Part shown: in pieces, positions 1 to 13,542 of the stretch
How the letters are laid out: each line of letters starts with the position of its first letter
How positions within the stretch are numbered: position 1 is the first letter of the stretch
Assembly: GCA_039881145.1 (NCBI GenBank)
Contig: JAYKKI010000038.1
Span: forward strand, 6,560,501 to 6,624,500
Direction: 5' to 3'
Length of the DNA stretch: 64,000 nucleotides
DNA from: Druceiella hillmani
Taxonomy: Eukaryota > Arthropoda > Insecta > Lepidoptera > Hepialidae
Program-made: the position numbers and the translations under genes
Notes under the pieces: generated by a model
Database searches by the model: none
What the model was told of the DNA's origin: nothing
Seen by the model: the letters and a program-made list of their open reading frames with translations, nothing else

Positions 1-318
1 TTACGCTTTACTGTTATCTATAAATAACGAGCGACTTGGCTGTAAGGCAAACCAGTTGTCTACCTGTGCCACGGCAAAACTCAAAACTCGTTTTGAAAAT
101 AGTGAAATGTTGAATATAAAGATATAATGGACACATGTGTTTGTATCGTATCCATTTGGAAGTAGAGTAGTGTGTATGTAAAGAGAAGAGATCATCCAAT
201 AATCAGATGATTCGGCCTGACTCGTTTCTAAGCCAAGGTAATTTCGATTATTGTAATATTCGACTCGGATCCTTTGCTTCGCAGCGGTCAAACCGTTGAC
301 GTGCGTAGCTATTCTCAT
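1..318 (-). pseudogene. possible endonuclease N-terminus of a non-LTR retrotransposon, cut by window edge
   Basis: An open frame starts with ATG at 318 and is still open at the left edge, so at least 105 codons are visible. Its first residues (MRIATHVNGLTAAKQ) resemble the opening of AP-type endonucleases of non-LTR retrotransposons, which often begin RIAxWNVNGL. Here the tryptophan-asparagine pair is replaced, and the rest of the frame does not match the family as I know it. No splice or promoter signal is evident. It may equally be a chance frame or an exon of an unrecognised gene. The part beyond the left edge would decide. Confidence 0.2.
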
Positions 319-2748
319 CGTTTATCTGTTCAATATTTTTTTTTCTTGTATGATGTACTGGATATGGTATTTTTATTAAAAATACACTATTTTGTTTTAT
401 TAAAAATTTACTACAAATTTAATACAGTATAAGGTATATTGGTGATAGTAAATCTTTTTTTTTTTAAATTTCTAAATAACAAATACAAGTAATTAAATAA
501 ATGATCCATAGTTATAATTTAAACATTCCAAAAGGGTAAATTACAAAGGCCAGCATTTAGTTCATTTAACCCGTGAACGGACAAATTTAACGTTATTAAG
601 TTTCTAGTGAGCAAAATTTAAAAAATAAAGTCATGAGCCGTAAACAAGACGATTAACTTCATAAAGTAGTGCCGCTATTCTCATAGATAAGCCCGCAAGG
701 TTAGTGGGTAGTTGTGCGACTCTGTACGCTGCTATAGTCCGATAAAGAAGCACCTTTCATATTGACTCGACTGTTCGCCTGCGTCAGGAGCGTTTTCCTG
801 CGTCGCTAATGTCTGCCTTATCGCCACGACAAATGCTTCGATGTTATTTTTTTATTACAAGGGTCAAAAGGTCAATGGCTCGAAGTTCTTCTTTTCTCTA
901 CGAACCAAATCACGAACCTTAGTCGTCTAAAAATTAGTTAACCAGGAACACCTATACAATACAACAGCTACTTTGTTACCAGGTTTGATACCGAGGACTT
1001 CATGAGTAAGAAAATTGATTTATTTCTTTGAACTTGCAGGTTGATTCGAAGCAGTCATGTTTAAGTACCAAAAATAACAATCGTTTTGGAAACAAACTGA
1101 ATAATAATGAATAAAACAAAAAACACAACAATTAAAATCTAATATGACACCGACTAATTAACAATCGTGAACCAGCAAGCAACTCTGTAGTTGTATTTCC
1201 TATGATATTCAATAGAGTAGAAAAAATGTCAATACTGGGCGCGTCTCGTAACATTTTTCAGAGTTTACCAGCGTAATCACGTAATAATTAAAAAGAAGCA
1301 CGTTTAAAATCAAACTCCAATCAGAGTTGAATGAAATTGCATTGTACCTCACTCATTATAAAGCCCGGAGGTAGCAACAGTAATATTTTGAAGGAAGACT
1401 TTTAGTTTAGTTGAAATAAATAAATAAGAATTAAAGTCTATACCACTTGACTGCCAATATTAGACCGAGAAGTTTCCAAAAGGACATATAAACGATTACA
1501 TTCTGTTCTGTTGCATTCTGTTATCATTACATTTTGGTAACTGTTAAATCTCCTTGAACAATTTTATGTTGTTTTCATATATAAAGCGGGCGCCAATTTT
1601 TTTCTCTCATCCCGATTAATTAGGTACTGTTGGACAGGTCTTTCAAAATTAAATTGAGAAAATGAAAATTTAATTAATTTTTCATTTACTATTTTTCGAA
1701 GTGACAATCAATTTAAACCCAACGACACTTCCCCCCATCGCATTGTGTCAACTTGAAAAGTCTGTATAAATTATTAGTACTAACTATCATTTGAATAGAA
1801 TATTGAATTAATTTTTTTTGTGTAATTTACGTCAAATATTTCAGGAACAAGAGAATCCTAATTTGTGTCCGAATCTAACGGCTCGTTCGGTGCTAGTACT
1901 GAGTATGCGAAGGCACACATATTGGTTTAAAACCATCAATTTATAGATTGTTTCATTTCATGATTTTTTTAAATGTATATTCTACAGACTACAAATATTA
2001 AAATATTATAGGTGTCATCTAAATATAAGTAAAGCAATGGATGAAAACCCGTTTTTAATATAATATTTCATATTTTTTCACTCTATTATAATTATTGCTA
2101 TTATGTACGAAGGGGCAAAATGGTTAAACTGTATCTTGTAACCCGAGTACAGGTACTCCACCTTTTCCCTACATACATACACAGTGGTCTTTCCGACCCA
2201 TTTTCGAATAATTCATATTTTTTCGTTCATTTTAGAATAATGAGAAATTCGAAAAATAACAAAGGTACGAAAATATAAACAAGACATTAAGATATATTCG
2301 ATTCCCCAAACAGTTAAAAAAAATAGGCATACGGCGAGATTTAACACATTTTTAGGACTTGTAGAGTTATTATTTTCTAGAGATGATGATATCATTAGAT
2401 CCTCTAAGAAAGCTGTTTGAATGGGTTCATAGCTAAATCGCAAAAGATCAATAGCTTACAACTTAGTCGTGAAACATAATTTCATCAAATCACTTTAATT
2501 CCATCAGAGAATAGAGGGTCAGTGTTGGAATTTTTAGTGACTTCCACAGTTTAAGGAAAAAACGGAAAGTAACTCAGCTGCTCGGCTGTTACCTTTAATA
2601 AAACAATTGTTGATAACTTTTACTATTTATTGAGAAACATACATGACGAGCATCAACCAACACCTGATGACATAAACAAATGCAAGAAGCAAGTTTCCAA
2701 TGTATCTAAAACCGAAACAGAATTATAACAAATGTAACATATAACAAA
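319..2748. other. AT-rich non-coding sequence
   Basis: No coding or RNA gene is recognised. A moderately GC-richer patch lies at about 660-860 with a short repeated CCTGCGTC motif. The remainder is low-complexity AT-rich DNA with many stops in all frames. Confidence 0.6.
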
Positions 2749-2925
2749 TTAAAAAAATCTGTCAAGTACGAACAGAACTCATACAAAGAGGGTTCCGTGC
2801 ACATTTAGGCACTTTGTAAAAGCATTTAATACATAGTATTTTTAACAGACTATTTACAAATATTAAATTTTCACAACCTAAATATATTGCTTATTACATC
2901 TTTTGAAAACTCAAAATATGGCGCG
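2749..2925 (-). mobile_element. 3'-end fragment of the dispersed repeat family that also forms the 164-bp satellite
   Basis: Read on the minus strand, this segment runs in the same order as the tail of the satellite at 16980-18345. It has a CAATATATTTA block, TTAATATTTGTAAATAG, GCCTAAATGTGCACGGAACC, a decayed GAGT...ACTTGACAG stretch and finally a T-run. The colinearity over about 170 bp on the opposite strand shows one dispersed family. The GTGCACGGAACCCT and ACTTGACAG parts recall a 3' tail frequent in lepidopteran genomes. No coding part is attached, so this is a 5'-truncated fossil. Confidence 0.6.
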
Positions 2926-5519
2926 TATTTAAAAAATGATTAGAGCTAGTAGAATCGTCGAAGCTTCTTGTAATCTTCTAACCAGATTTTACCAAAGCTG
3001 TTTTCTTCATGATTTTTGGCGTAGTAGTTTTGGAAATGAGAAGTGAATGCTAATTTTTGCATATTTTGTTGTAATACATTTGTTATCTTGATATGGAATT
3101 CAAAATTATGAAAAAAAAAATTTGTATTTCTCATAACAAGCTCTTTGAAATAATATCCCCCATAATATGTAAAATAAAAAAAAAAGAATTCGTGAACTTT
3201 ATTTACTCCCTATTTAAATCATATACGAATATTTAAACAACAACAAATCAACTTCTTTTCTTTGGTTTCTGAGAAAATCAACTATGAGTATAGAAAAACG
3301 TAAATATATTATATGTTGTAGGCGTAAAAACATGGCTAATATTTAAAAAATTGTGGTAATATTTGCATATATGGCTAATATTTAAAAAATCACTACAGTT
3401 TTTTTACAACATTTACGTGGCCTCTAGAAACCCGTATAATCGGTGGGCCAATTACAAAACTTTACTTTGCGCTTGTCCTGGCACGAGCTTAGCTGTTTTT
3501 TTTATTATTGTTATTATTAGTAATTTATTACTTCTAGAATTCTAAACTCTGAGGATAAAAATTAAATTTTTGTTTTTAGCGTCTTTCTTCTTTGTACCCT
3601 GGCATTTTAATTGCATTCTACGAACAGACTTAATAATGCATTTATATTTTGTTTCAAAAGAAAAAAAAAATGACAAATACATTTGGAACATTTCAACCGA
3701 AATTATAAAGTATTAAGAGCAAAAAGAGACGGACGCGCAGACACGTGAGTGATATCCACTTTTTCCTTTCGAGGTACAAAATCCTGAAATTAGAAATAAT
3801 TAAGCGAATTACAATAAATATAGAGAGATACAATTAATTGTGTTTTATTTATTTATTTACATACAGTTATTACACCTATACGTTCGAACAATGACAACAA
3901 GACAATACAATAAATTCAATAACACGTCAAGAACATAACGTTGATACATTTTATTACATGGGTTTTAGACACCCTTATGATTTAGGTAGAACAGTTTCGG
4001 AAGTAAGAGGGGGGAGGAGACATATTTTATTCCATATTTCTTGAAATAAAATGAATTTTGTTAGAATACTTAATTATGCATCCTCAAAAAATTTCCAAAC
4101 AAATATTTTCAAGATTAATAGAGATATGTGTGGGTTAATAACTTTTATTACTTTTAAATATATTATAATAATACCGATATATACAGCAACTGTCCTTATT
4201 TTTTATTTTCTCCGCATGTTAGTCGTCCTCTGCAAATCGCTGATATTATGAGACGACTCTGTTATTTCAATCAAAGGACACAATTAGGCAACAGTAACGT
4301 ATCGCGTTGCATCGAGGAATAGGCGTAATGCGTTATTGCTAGACTTTTGCTTTTACTTAAGCACTTGAAATATCAACAGCTGTCATCACGTCCAAAAAAC
4401 CTTAACAGAAAACGCCCATATAATCGTACGGTTTTTCCCTGAAAGCAACTATGTCGTCAATTTAGCAATGGATGTTTCTATTATTGACAATAAAATGTTT
4501 TATACTTCAACCCTAAAAGAGGAAACTGCCTAAAAGAGGAAATTTACTGTCAATTACTACAACATCGATACGTACTGTAACCGTAATAGTACTGATCAAT
4601 ACGCGAGTTTCGAAAGATTATCAAATACTACAACTTCAACAACGTACCCTAGCAGAAGCAATAGTTTCGCCGAAGTCGTTGACGAATGTGGAGGTTAGAG
4701 TAGAGGCAATTGCAACTACATACTGGTTATGCTTATTGACCTGATCTGCGACGACCTACTCTACAATCGAGTCAACTTCCAGATGAACCTTTACGAGGTC
4801 GAACAAATTTTCCTCTTGTTGGACCATAGTAAATTACACTTCACGTAGCACAGCAAGGAACATTAACAACTAATTAAAAATAGCAGGTAACGCGCAAAAC
4901 TGCACGATTAACCAGAAAACGTGGAAAAACTGCTATTGTAATTTCGTCATTGTACATGACTTGAAAAATAATAAAAAAGAGAAGGGATAAAGAAATTACA
5001 AAAGAAGATAAGATAAATACAGCTAAGAAATTAGAGTTATTAGAAGAAAGAGGTTATTACATTTTTGCGTATAGTGAATCTTTTAAAGTGAACACACTGC
5101 AGCTTTGCAAGTATAGACAACGAACGTTATTAATTAATGTTCGATAATACTTTGCGTGTAAACTACTATATTAATATATTAACGATAATAACACTTATAT
5201 TATTATAAAATTATAATATTTAACAATAATAACACTTATATATACCATCTTACCTCAATTTTGAAGCAAGATGGGATAATATAACTTAATTTGCTTTAAA
5301 ATAATTTATTCAAGTGCGTAGATCGATACAATTAGCATTACTAAAATCATCATTTTAATAAAAAATAGAACGAATTTACAATGGACAAGTCGCTATCACA
5401 TTTTGCCGCATTTTTACCGATTCCCATGAATTATGTGTAAAGTTTTTTGTTAAAATTTCTCTTTATTTAAGTAGAAGGTATTGATTTCATCTTAAATACT
5501 CGTCTTATTTATAACCTGA
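2926..5519. other. AT-rich non-coding sequence with short direct repeats
   Basis: No gene is recognised. A 20-bp direct repeat (ATGGCTAATATTTAAAAAAT) occurs at 3332-3351 and 3371-3390. AACxATAATAACACTTATAT is repeated at about 5172-5240. A less AT-rich patch at 4560-4870 has short minus-strand open frames that I could not assign. Confidence 0.5.
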
Positions 5520-5810
5520 TCTTTCGAGCCGAGAGTTAGGCACTAGTCACTAGTGGCGAGTGGGTCGCTTGCCGATGTCAATTGGCCTGCCGGAGATGAA
5601 ATATTGAAAAGGCACAGTACCGAGGTGTATTTATTACACCCGAGGGACAGATAAATAGCGGATATATTTTATGATCTCAATATCTCACGGAGAAGCGACT
5701 ACGGATTGAGGGTGGAATCTGACTGTGATCTTTCACCTGCGTTACTCCCTTCCGTTCATAAACTATGAATTACATCGGTTACGTGGGGCTTTAATCTGTG
5801 GGTTTGCGAG
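5520..5810. promoter_or_regulatory. GC-richer island, candidate regulatory element
   Basis: This patch has clearly higher complexity than its surroundings and no open frame of note. It contains a nested ACTAGTCACTAGT inverted motif near 5551 and several AT-rich homeodomain-like cores (TTTATGA, GATAAATA). Function is inferred only from composition. Confidence 0.25.
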
Positions 5811-6659
5811 GTATAAGTATATAATTTGTAGTAATGAGTAGTTACACATTGCCGTACGTTGTCGTGACGTATTTTCAAAACAATTTATATTCTTTGACAC
5901 GCAAAGTAAAATTCAAAGTGGAATTAAAACGTAAGTAAGAGTGTAAAGAGGTGAATAAAGACTTTCCAGTTAGGATTGGTTGAGTTTTTCTATAGTGCTT
6001 TTTGCATTATTTTTAAAATTTAAGATTTACTAACTTTAGAGATTACTAACTTTTAAATGCAGGCATTTCATCATTTTCCAAATGTTGTTAATTTACGTCG
6101 GTAATTGTGCTGATGGCAATTCCAGAGACTCAAATTATCAAAAAAGGTACACTGAATGCAACAACTGTACGTACTGTAGTGTTAAATTCTCACAAAATCA
6201 GTACTCGATATGGAGTGTAGTAATAAGTAAACCAAATGTGCGTACATTTTGTACAGCACAACACATATGAATGTTTTAGCATGACGGTAGAACACAAACA
6301 TAAAATATTCCTCTTTGGAACAGTCTCGATATTAACTAACATATTTTATTGCGAAATACTGTTTCCATAAATGAGGCAGGTATTAGTATTTGTCACACAT
6401 CTGCGCACGTGTTTGTTATCGGCGATAGAGAGACTGACCGTTAAGACGGATAAGAGGTGTGAACGTGAAAATATGCAAAGTAGGCGAAATTGCCCTCAAT
6501 TACGTTTCATTGTGTAAAATATGCACTTAATTCAAAATAATTATTAATATTTTTAAGTTCTTATTATTTTTTAAAAGAATGTTAATCGAACTAAGCACAA
6601 TTTAAGGAAGAAATATTCATAAAATGTTTCTTTTCAGACCAGATATATTAAATAGTTAA

Positions 6660-7160
6660 TGCCGCGTGGACAAATCGAGTGAAAAGCAGATACCGCTAAA
6701 CAGAAATAGTTTTCCGTCGGAGTGAAGCGACGGTGAAACCGGCGGCAGCGCGGCGCATCGCGTACGCGCCGCACGTGCCGTCACTTTAGTTTCTTTACAC
6801 GCGCATGTACTTAAGTGTTACGGTGTCGATTTAGTAGCCGCTCCGCGCCGTCCGCGCATTGTCTTCCCTTCAAAAGGTAACATCATTTATATTCACTCAT
6901 CTCCTCGCGACGGGTAATGAGCCACAATGCGTTAAACGAGACGACTCCTCAAAGCGTTTTGAAAAAAAATCTCTTCAGCGCACGCTCGGTTGTAAGTATT
7001 ACGTTATTATAAATATATTTTTATTGCAGGTTTGTAAAGAAAGTCTTTCGTGTGACGCGCGACTGGCCCGTTGTCGTGAACGTCGTCATGTAGGTGGTAC
7101 GGCGAGCTGTGCGCGGCTGCTTTTATTGTGTCCCTTGACGAATTTGTTTCGGTAGGGATG
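6660..7160. promoter_or_regulatory. GC-rich island, candidate promoter or enhancer
   Basis: This is one of the most GC-rich stretches of the window. It is dense in CG dinucleotides at 6715-6860 and again at 7040-7150. A small stem (CCGTCGG...GCGACGG) lies near 6714-6734. A donor-like AAAAG/GTAACA occurs at about 6875 and an acceptor-like TTTTTATTGCAG at about 7029, so a non-coding first exon is conceivable. No ATG-initiated frame with protein-like content is seen. Promoter identity is inference. Confidence 0.25.
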
Positions 7161-7935
7161 TAATTAAAAAGGAGACGCGACAACTATTGTTCATTACGGA
7201 GCTGGATGCAGAGCCGCATTGTTATTAGACGAAGTTGTTTCGTAAACGAATATATGCCGTGTATTAAATCAAATCATAATAATATACATCGAGTGAGCGG
7301 TAGGATCTTTCGTTCAACAGCAATCGAGCATTTACGTAATATTTACAAAATTCTGCAGAACGTTTTTACTGAAATCGCAAATGTGCGGTCAAACGAGAGA
7401 ATGTAGAAATGATTTCTAGTTAGATATGGAAAATATGTTCATTGTTGTGATTTATAGATTGGTTAATTCTTTCAAATTCAGGACAGGCATTCCTAAATGG
7501 AATACCATTTATACAACTAACTAGAGTAAGTGTTAGGCTATAGGTTAGTTAAATTTTATTTCTATGGAAATACTAAGGATGTAACCGACGAGGAAATTAA
7601 AAAGAAAAAGGAATATCTCGACCCTTACTCGGCTGATCTTATTCGTCGAAATAGAGTATCTCCATAGTAAATTCCCGATTCAAGGTTATTTGGATGTTTG
7701 AATATTTGTCATGATTTTTTAAAATTATAATTACTGTCGAAATACATTGTTTTATAAAATAAGATACTTCGTCGAACAAATTAAAAATATTACTTAAATT
7801 ATTTGTAATCAATTGAATATTATTTCATAGTTATATGTCCCTTTGCCTTAATTTTGAAAAAAAATTCAATATTAAATTATTGCAACTACGTCAGATAGGA
7901 AAGAAAAGTGAACTAAAAATTCAACCCTTGAAAAA
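7161..7935. other. non-coding, nothing recognised
   Basis: AT-rich DNA between two GC islands. No gene or repeat is recognised. Confidence 0.5.
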
Positions 7936-8220
7936 CAACCGCCACCATTAATCGAACAAACGCTGGGCACAATCGGGAGGCAGTCTACACGCAGCGCAAC
8001 CGCAGCGGCCCACAGTGTAAAGCCATTCCAGCGAGGACGCGCGATCTCGTCGGGCGCCTCTTCAAATGCCGGCCCGTTCGCTCTAACGGCATCCAAATTT
8101 AATTAAGAGCAATCCTTTTTTCACACCGAGATTTCATTAAGGCGAGGGTTAATTTGCCTATTACGAGCCGCCTGCTGCACGCCGCGCCGCCCGAACACGG
8201 AAATAAAACGGAGTAATGAG
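7936..8220. promoter_or_regulatory. GC-richer island, candidate conserved non-coding element
   Basis: The island combines GC-rich tracts (AGGACGCGCGATCTCG, CACGCCGCGCCGCCCG) with homeodomain-type cores (TTTAATTAAG, GGGTTAATTTG, GAGTAATGAG). A 74-codon minus-strand frame crosses it but looks like a by-product of GC content. Interpretation as an enhancer is inferred from the motif mix. Confidence 0.3.
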
Positions 8221-8751
8221 AAAATTGAATATGAAATATGAAAAAAAGATTCGCAAAATAAACTACAATTTACGACTTCGCTTATTAAAATCTTAACACT
8301 TAATCGCCGCCGGTAATTGCTTTCGCAATAAGACTTTTGAAATACTTTTCTTTTTTGGGAAAGCGAGTTTGTTGGACCAATTTCGCACGTTTTATATCGA
8401 AGTATAAAATTTTAAGCGCTGAAATTATTCTAGTAATTTCTACTTTACCCACACACTAATAATTATTAATAAGAAATTACCTCTTAAACAAAAGTGCTTG
8501 TAAGAAAACCCTTTAAAAAAATCACTTTTAAGGAAACATTTTTGTACTTATTTAATAATAAGTGATTTAAATACAATTGACATACCTCTGAAAATAATCT
8601 GATCATTTTACCTCATAATAATTAGTATAAAATTTGTCAGACAAATAATTTGAAAAATTAATAAATTTAAATGAAACTCATTGCGAAACAAAATAGTTAA
8701 AAGAAATATTATTTAAATAATGAAATAAGTTTAATTTCGGATAGTCCTAAT

Positions 8752-8755
<4 letters not shown>
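8221..8755. other. AT-rich non-coding sequence
   Basis: No gene, element or island is recognised. Confidence 0.5.

Positions 8756-8809
<54 letters not shown>
8756..8809. repeat. (TA)n microsatellite
   Basis: Nearly pure TA dinucleotide run of about 54 bp, ending in TATAATATATG. Confidence 0.95.
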
Positions 8810-8814
<5 letters not shown>

Positions 8815-9072
8815 GTAATGAATTTCCAAAAAGAAAGTTTCTCAAGAATTTGTTTTTTATTTCCTAAAGAGCATTCTCATAGTAAGTTTATAACATTATA
8901 GAAATATAAATAAATTTAAAGACTTGAAATATTATACTCCATATTTACCTTTTTAAAAACTGTATTGAATGATTATATTGTATCCTTATAAACATTTTTA
9001 ACTAGTCTTTTTTGTAACAATATATGATCTGTATTAACACTTCAAACCCTTTAATCTACGAAATATATATAA

Positions 9073-10327
9073 AGGCGTTCCGTAAGTCATGGACCAACCG
9101 AAAAGGAGTTATAGTTTAAACTATGACTGAGTTACTGACAAAATTTGACCTGAATAAAAGTCTCTCAGTTTTCGAGATATAGAAAAAATTGCGAAAATCA
9201 TTACTCTGTGTTTTTTGAATGCCACGACTACAAATGAAGTCGGATTAATTTTTTTATAGTTAATTATAGTTGAGTAATAACCTTTCTAATTAACTGAAAA
9301 AAATTACGATAGCTAACAGGGTTCTCTATAAAATAAATTCAAAAATAATATTTTTAGAATTTCACCTTTTTCGTCAAGCAACTATGACTGTTCTTGCTGA
9401 AAAAATGTACTACTAAAAACTGGCAAATTATGTGCAAAATTGGTACAAGTAATGAAAAAATGTAGTGATAAAGAAGGCACCCATTATGAGGTAAAAACAA
9501 TAAGAGATATTTATGGGTAAAAAAGGAAGAATTTCTTGAAAAAATGAACTTATTATTTTACCTTATAACAAATATTCAATGTACCTGTAATTACTCAAAC
9601 GCACGTGCGACGTCATATTAGTAGAGGTAATACAAGGTTAGAAACAATTTTTTTGTGAATGGTCCACGTTAGAAACAAATGTGCGAGTACCTTATCTAAA
9701 ATTAAGTAGTTTATCTAAAATTCTTTTTTTTTCGTAAATTTATAAATCGTTTGTCAAAATTTTTTAAATCTGATTTCTGAATCATATTATGTCTGATTTT
9801 TTAATCATATTGTCATGAAATTAAAAAAATTTGGTCTAAACGATTTACAAATTTAAGAAAAAAGGAATGTTAAACGACTTTTTCGGTTTCTTTCGAAAAA
9901 ATTAAAGATTCTAAAGATTTTTTAAAGTACACGAAAAAAAATAATACGTATGTATCGTTTCTCTCAATTTACATTTGCTTCTAACGTGGCGCCATTTAAA
10001 AAATATGGTAAAGAAAGATATAGCACTTTTGATTTTTTCAAGGGAACCCTACTAATTGTAAAATGTTTCATTTAATTCAAAAGGCGTATTACTCAATTAA
10101 ACTTAACTAGACAACAATTAACAATCTGACTTAATTTGTAGTCGTTGCACACTAAAAATCAACCCAGAGTAGTGACTTACAAAATTTTGAAGAAGTGTAT
10201 ATCTCGAAAAAAAAGATATTAGAAATATCTTATTTTCCGAGATAAAAGGTCAAATTTTGTCAGTCATCCAAACATAGCTTGGTCTATCACCATTTTTTTT
10301 ATTTTTTCATGACTTACGGGACTTCCG
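9073..10327. mobile_element. long-palindrome fold-back (MITE-like) element
   Basis: The outer ends are inverted: CCGTAAGTCATG at 9080-9091 is complementary to 10308-10319. A 17-bp perfect match, CTGACAAAATTTGACCT at 9135-9151, pairs with 10247-10263. Pairing continues through the CACGACTACAAAT block (about 9223) to AGGGTTC near 9325, opposite 10044. A second, inner set of arms pairs CCACGTTAGAAACAAATGT (9664-9682) with 9971-9989, and about 9730-9768 with 9820-9862. The whole unit is thus one imperfect palindrome centred near 9790, apart from about 300 bp present only in the left arm (about 9365-9655). No transposase frame is inside, so the element is non-autonomous. Target-site duplication is unclear, and a TA dinucleotide is possible. 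The superfamily is not known. Confidence 0.8.
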
Positions 10328-10729
10328 GTAATTTTAAATACAAATCCGCTGCTGGTTTTTACAAATTGCACTAATTTACCTTTCCGCGTGGGTTCCTTCA
10401 CTATCGGTTTTAAATCGAATTAATCAAATAAAGCAATCGTATAAATTATTTTAACACAGGAGGGATTTGCACATTAGTTAGATCGAAAATTAAATATGTT
10501 TCATGTAATAACGAAAAAAGGAATGATTAACAATAACAAATGGAAGAGTATCAAACCCTTCAATTTTTACAGAAATTTCCTTCGAGTATTGTGTACATGT
10601 ATCTATTTATAAATTAAGAATTACGTTAGTATTTTTTATTGAATCCTCCTTTTCCTACTTCGATTAATATTTTGAAAAGAAAAATCGCTTTTTTGAGTAT
10701 TTTTTTTAAATTAAATGCTGCTTGAAGGT
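10328..10729. other. AT-rich non-coding sequence
   Basis: No feature is recognised. Confidence 0.5.
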
Positions 10730-11060
10730 GAAAAATTTCGCGGAGTGCTTTGATAACTTGTGTCCTAAGCGCTGGCCAAGGGAGCAGGTGAGCAGCGTAC
10801 CGTTTGCGGTAAACAGGAAACGAGCACGTGAAGTACGTGGGCGCAACGAGATCAATATTAGCAGATTGACAATAAATGTTCGAAATGCCGCCCACATGCC
10901 CGCAAGTTCTTATCTCTATTGTGTAAATCGAGCCATAAATAAAAGAACACGTCTAGTGATATTAATCCCGTGTGGATTTCCGGCATATTTTGTCTTAACA
11001 GCCAGCCTGCTAGCAGATAAGCTGATCACCACCCACTTAGCCTGGCTGAAATATGATAAC
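10730..11060 (+). promoter_or_regulatory. GC-richer island with GATA and Hox-like motifs, candidate enhancer
   Basis: A plus-strand frame of 121 codons (10722-11087) runs through this island, but its product shows no recognisable domain and it does not start at a convincing ATG. The DNA itself contains TTATCTC and AGATAAG (GATA-type), CCATAAATAAAAG (posterior Hox or Caudal-like) and ATTAATCCCG (Bicoid/Otd-type TAATCC). That mix is typical of an insect developmental enhancer. An exon of an unknown gene is the alternative. Confidence 0.35.
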
Positions 11061-13542
11061 ATTTTTAAGCCTAAATTCAAGACCTAAAAGAGTTAGGTGT
11101 TTTGACAGTCATCTCATTTCCAAATCTCAATTTTTCTTATACCAGTGTCATTCACACGCTTAGCTAGTTGCTATGGTCAGGCTATATGACAATAATTTGG
11201 AAAACAGCAACATCCAAATTCTTAAATTCAAATGTTGTTAACTAACAAAAGTCGTACGAATGAACGATTTGTTTTCTCATGTTTGTACGCCAGCGCTACC
11301 AAACCAGAAAATACATGAAGATGACCTTAAAAAATGATTTCAGGGAAATATGAAAACGTAAGTTTTATCTCAAATGTGAACGGAAGCATAAAATGTAAAA
11401 AAAATTTACTGCAAACTCAGAAAATCGAGATTAATCGAAAAGATTTTTCTGGATTACTCTGAATGCGATCCAAAATAAATTTAGCTGAAAATTGCAAAAC
11501 TTCAATTTATTACTGGATTAGATAATTCAAGAAAAAATCTATAATTTCGATTCAGATTAGGTTTAATACACGAAGTTGTTATTAACATATTATACATGAA
11601 GTTGGTGTTAACATTTCAATATCATATAAGATATCCTTCGAGCAAATCGTTTTTACCCTTCAAAAATGCGAGTATGTACTTCGCATTGTTAGTCAAATGA
11701 GTTTATCCACTCAGGATAAAGTAATACCGTCAAAATAATCAATTAAAATAATATGATTTCATCAAATTGCACTGAGTATTAAAAAAGTTGTATTCTGTTG
11801 CCTTTTATGCACATAGCTTTCAATCGATCATAAATCCTCTGTTTATATTTTCATATACGGCTGTTACAAAAAAAGTTTATTAAGAAAAGAGCTAATTATC
11901 CAAATCGCACTACATATTAATTTAAAAAAATACTGAGAACGCGGCATTTACTCTGAACATTGATAAATTAATACGAAATATTCAATATATAAAAGTAATA
12001 AGTATTTTAATTTACATCAGACCAGAAACGTGGCACTATGTCATTGAATATAAGTTTTTATTAATTTACATTTATTAGAATATATCCATTGGCGCCATCG
12101 ACTTTAGTATTGACATTAGGAACAGTTAAATAAAAAGGAAAGAAATTACAAAACAAAATAAAACCGTGGTGTAACTTTTCATTTACACCATTTTCCGACC
12201 TTCCAATGTAAAATAAAATAGCAATTATATCAACGTATTAAAACTTCCAGTTAAAAATGGTTGATTATAAATTAAATCGACTTATTTACGTATCGTTAAA
12301 CCGCGCCTAAACAAAGTCGGGTAGCGGAAGCTAGTTAGCGCACTTTGCTAAAGACCGTGTCCATGTTCCCTCAACATTTGACCTTATTTCCAGTCATTGT
12401 TTCATGTTTTTAACAATAAGGTGTAGTTGGATAACCTTTGTCAACCATTCTTAAGGTCTCGATATAGGGGTTATCGGTTCCTCAATTTTTATAGCGCAAC
12501 GCTCTATATTCATTATACGGTTGGCAAGTATTGTCGCCCAATGGGACATTTGCGTCAAATAAAAGTTTTATTTATAGCACGCAACCAAGAACAAAAACGA
12601 TTGCTTACACGTGTTCTTGAGTATTGATGAATTTCGTAAATTTAAATTACTAGTTACAGTTTTTTAATTATCCATATCCACAAAGATATTTCAAAGAGCG
12701 TAACGAGATGAGCCCTGCAAAAATATTTCCGGATCTAGGAGATCAAAACTATTTTACAAAGGAATGTCGAAGTATATATTTTCATTCCATAGGTACCTTA
12801 AAAAGCAAAAAAAACAAATACTTTGTATCTAAAGTGTCTTAAATTTTTTCTCGACTTCGAATTAATGAATCCGCGTCATATTTTGCTTAAGTTCAGGCTA
12901 ATTATTGAAACTATATAGAACTTCACAGACTAGCCCAAAAAAAATTAACCAGCGGAAAGAATGGTTATTCATATATATATATAAGGGGTGAGCCTTGAAG
13001 AATGATGATCTGTTATAGTACAATCAATAATTTTTTCGCCAAATTTGTGTTTATATCCAAGGTATTTGTGTTTGTATACTACATTAATTTTACTGTAATG
13101 GAATAGGATAAAATAAATGGAATCAAGTACCGTACTTCAACATTTATTAATATATCAAACAAGAAAACATTTATAAATATAATAAAATATCTATACCTAG
13201 ATTAGTAATTACACAAACTTTTGGGTGATTAAATATGTTACTGAATATTTCTGCGAGTTTTGTGTATATTGAACTTTATAAAAGTTAGGTATTTATCAAG
13301 AAGATATTTGAATATCGATATATAACAAAACGTCAAATTAATCTGTGATTCCGCCTCGCGACTCGCGGTACTTCCCTTTTAAAGGAAATTTTTACGACAT
13401 TGACAAATGAACTATTACTTTTCTTAGATTTAAATACTGTGGCGTTTAATAAGTTATTCTTAATTAATTACATTAAAACAAATACATAGTTTTATACTTT
13501 GGTACCTAACTTAACGCTGTAGTAATCTGATTATTTGGCGGA
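11061..13542. other. AT-rich non-coding sequence with one less AT-rich patch
   Basis: No gene is recognised. A less AT-rich patch at about 12300-12640 has no recognised content. Short repeats occur near 11572-11612 (AAGTTGxTxTTAACAT twice), and a 14-bp AT run lies at about 12970. Confidence 0.5.

Noticed and set aside
7001..7029. Apparent tiny intron (GTAAGT...TTTTTATTGCAG) in the GC-rich island at 6660-7160
   Set aside because: The distance between the two sites is under 40 nt, too short for an insect intron, and no coding frame is joined by it.
10722..11087. 121-codon frame as a gene
   Set aside because: No domain is recognised. The frame follows a GC-richer island, with a nearly equal open frame on the opposite strand.
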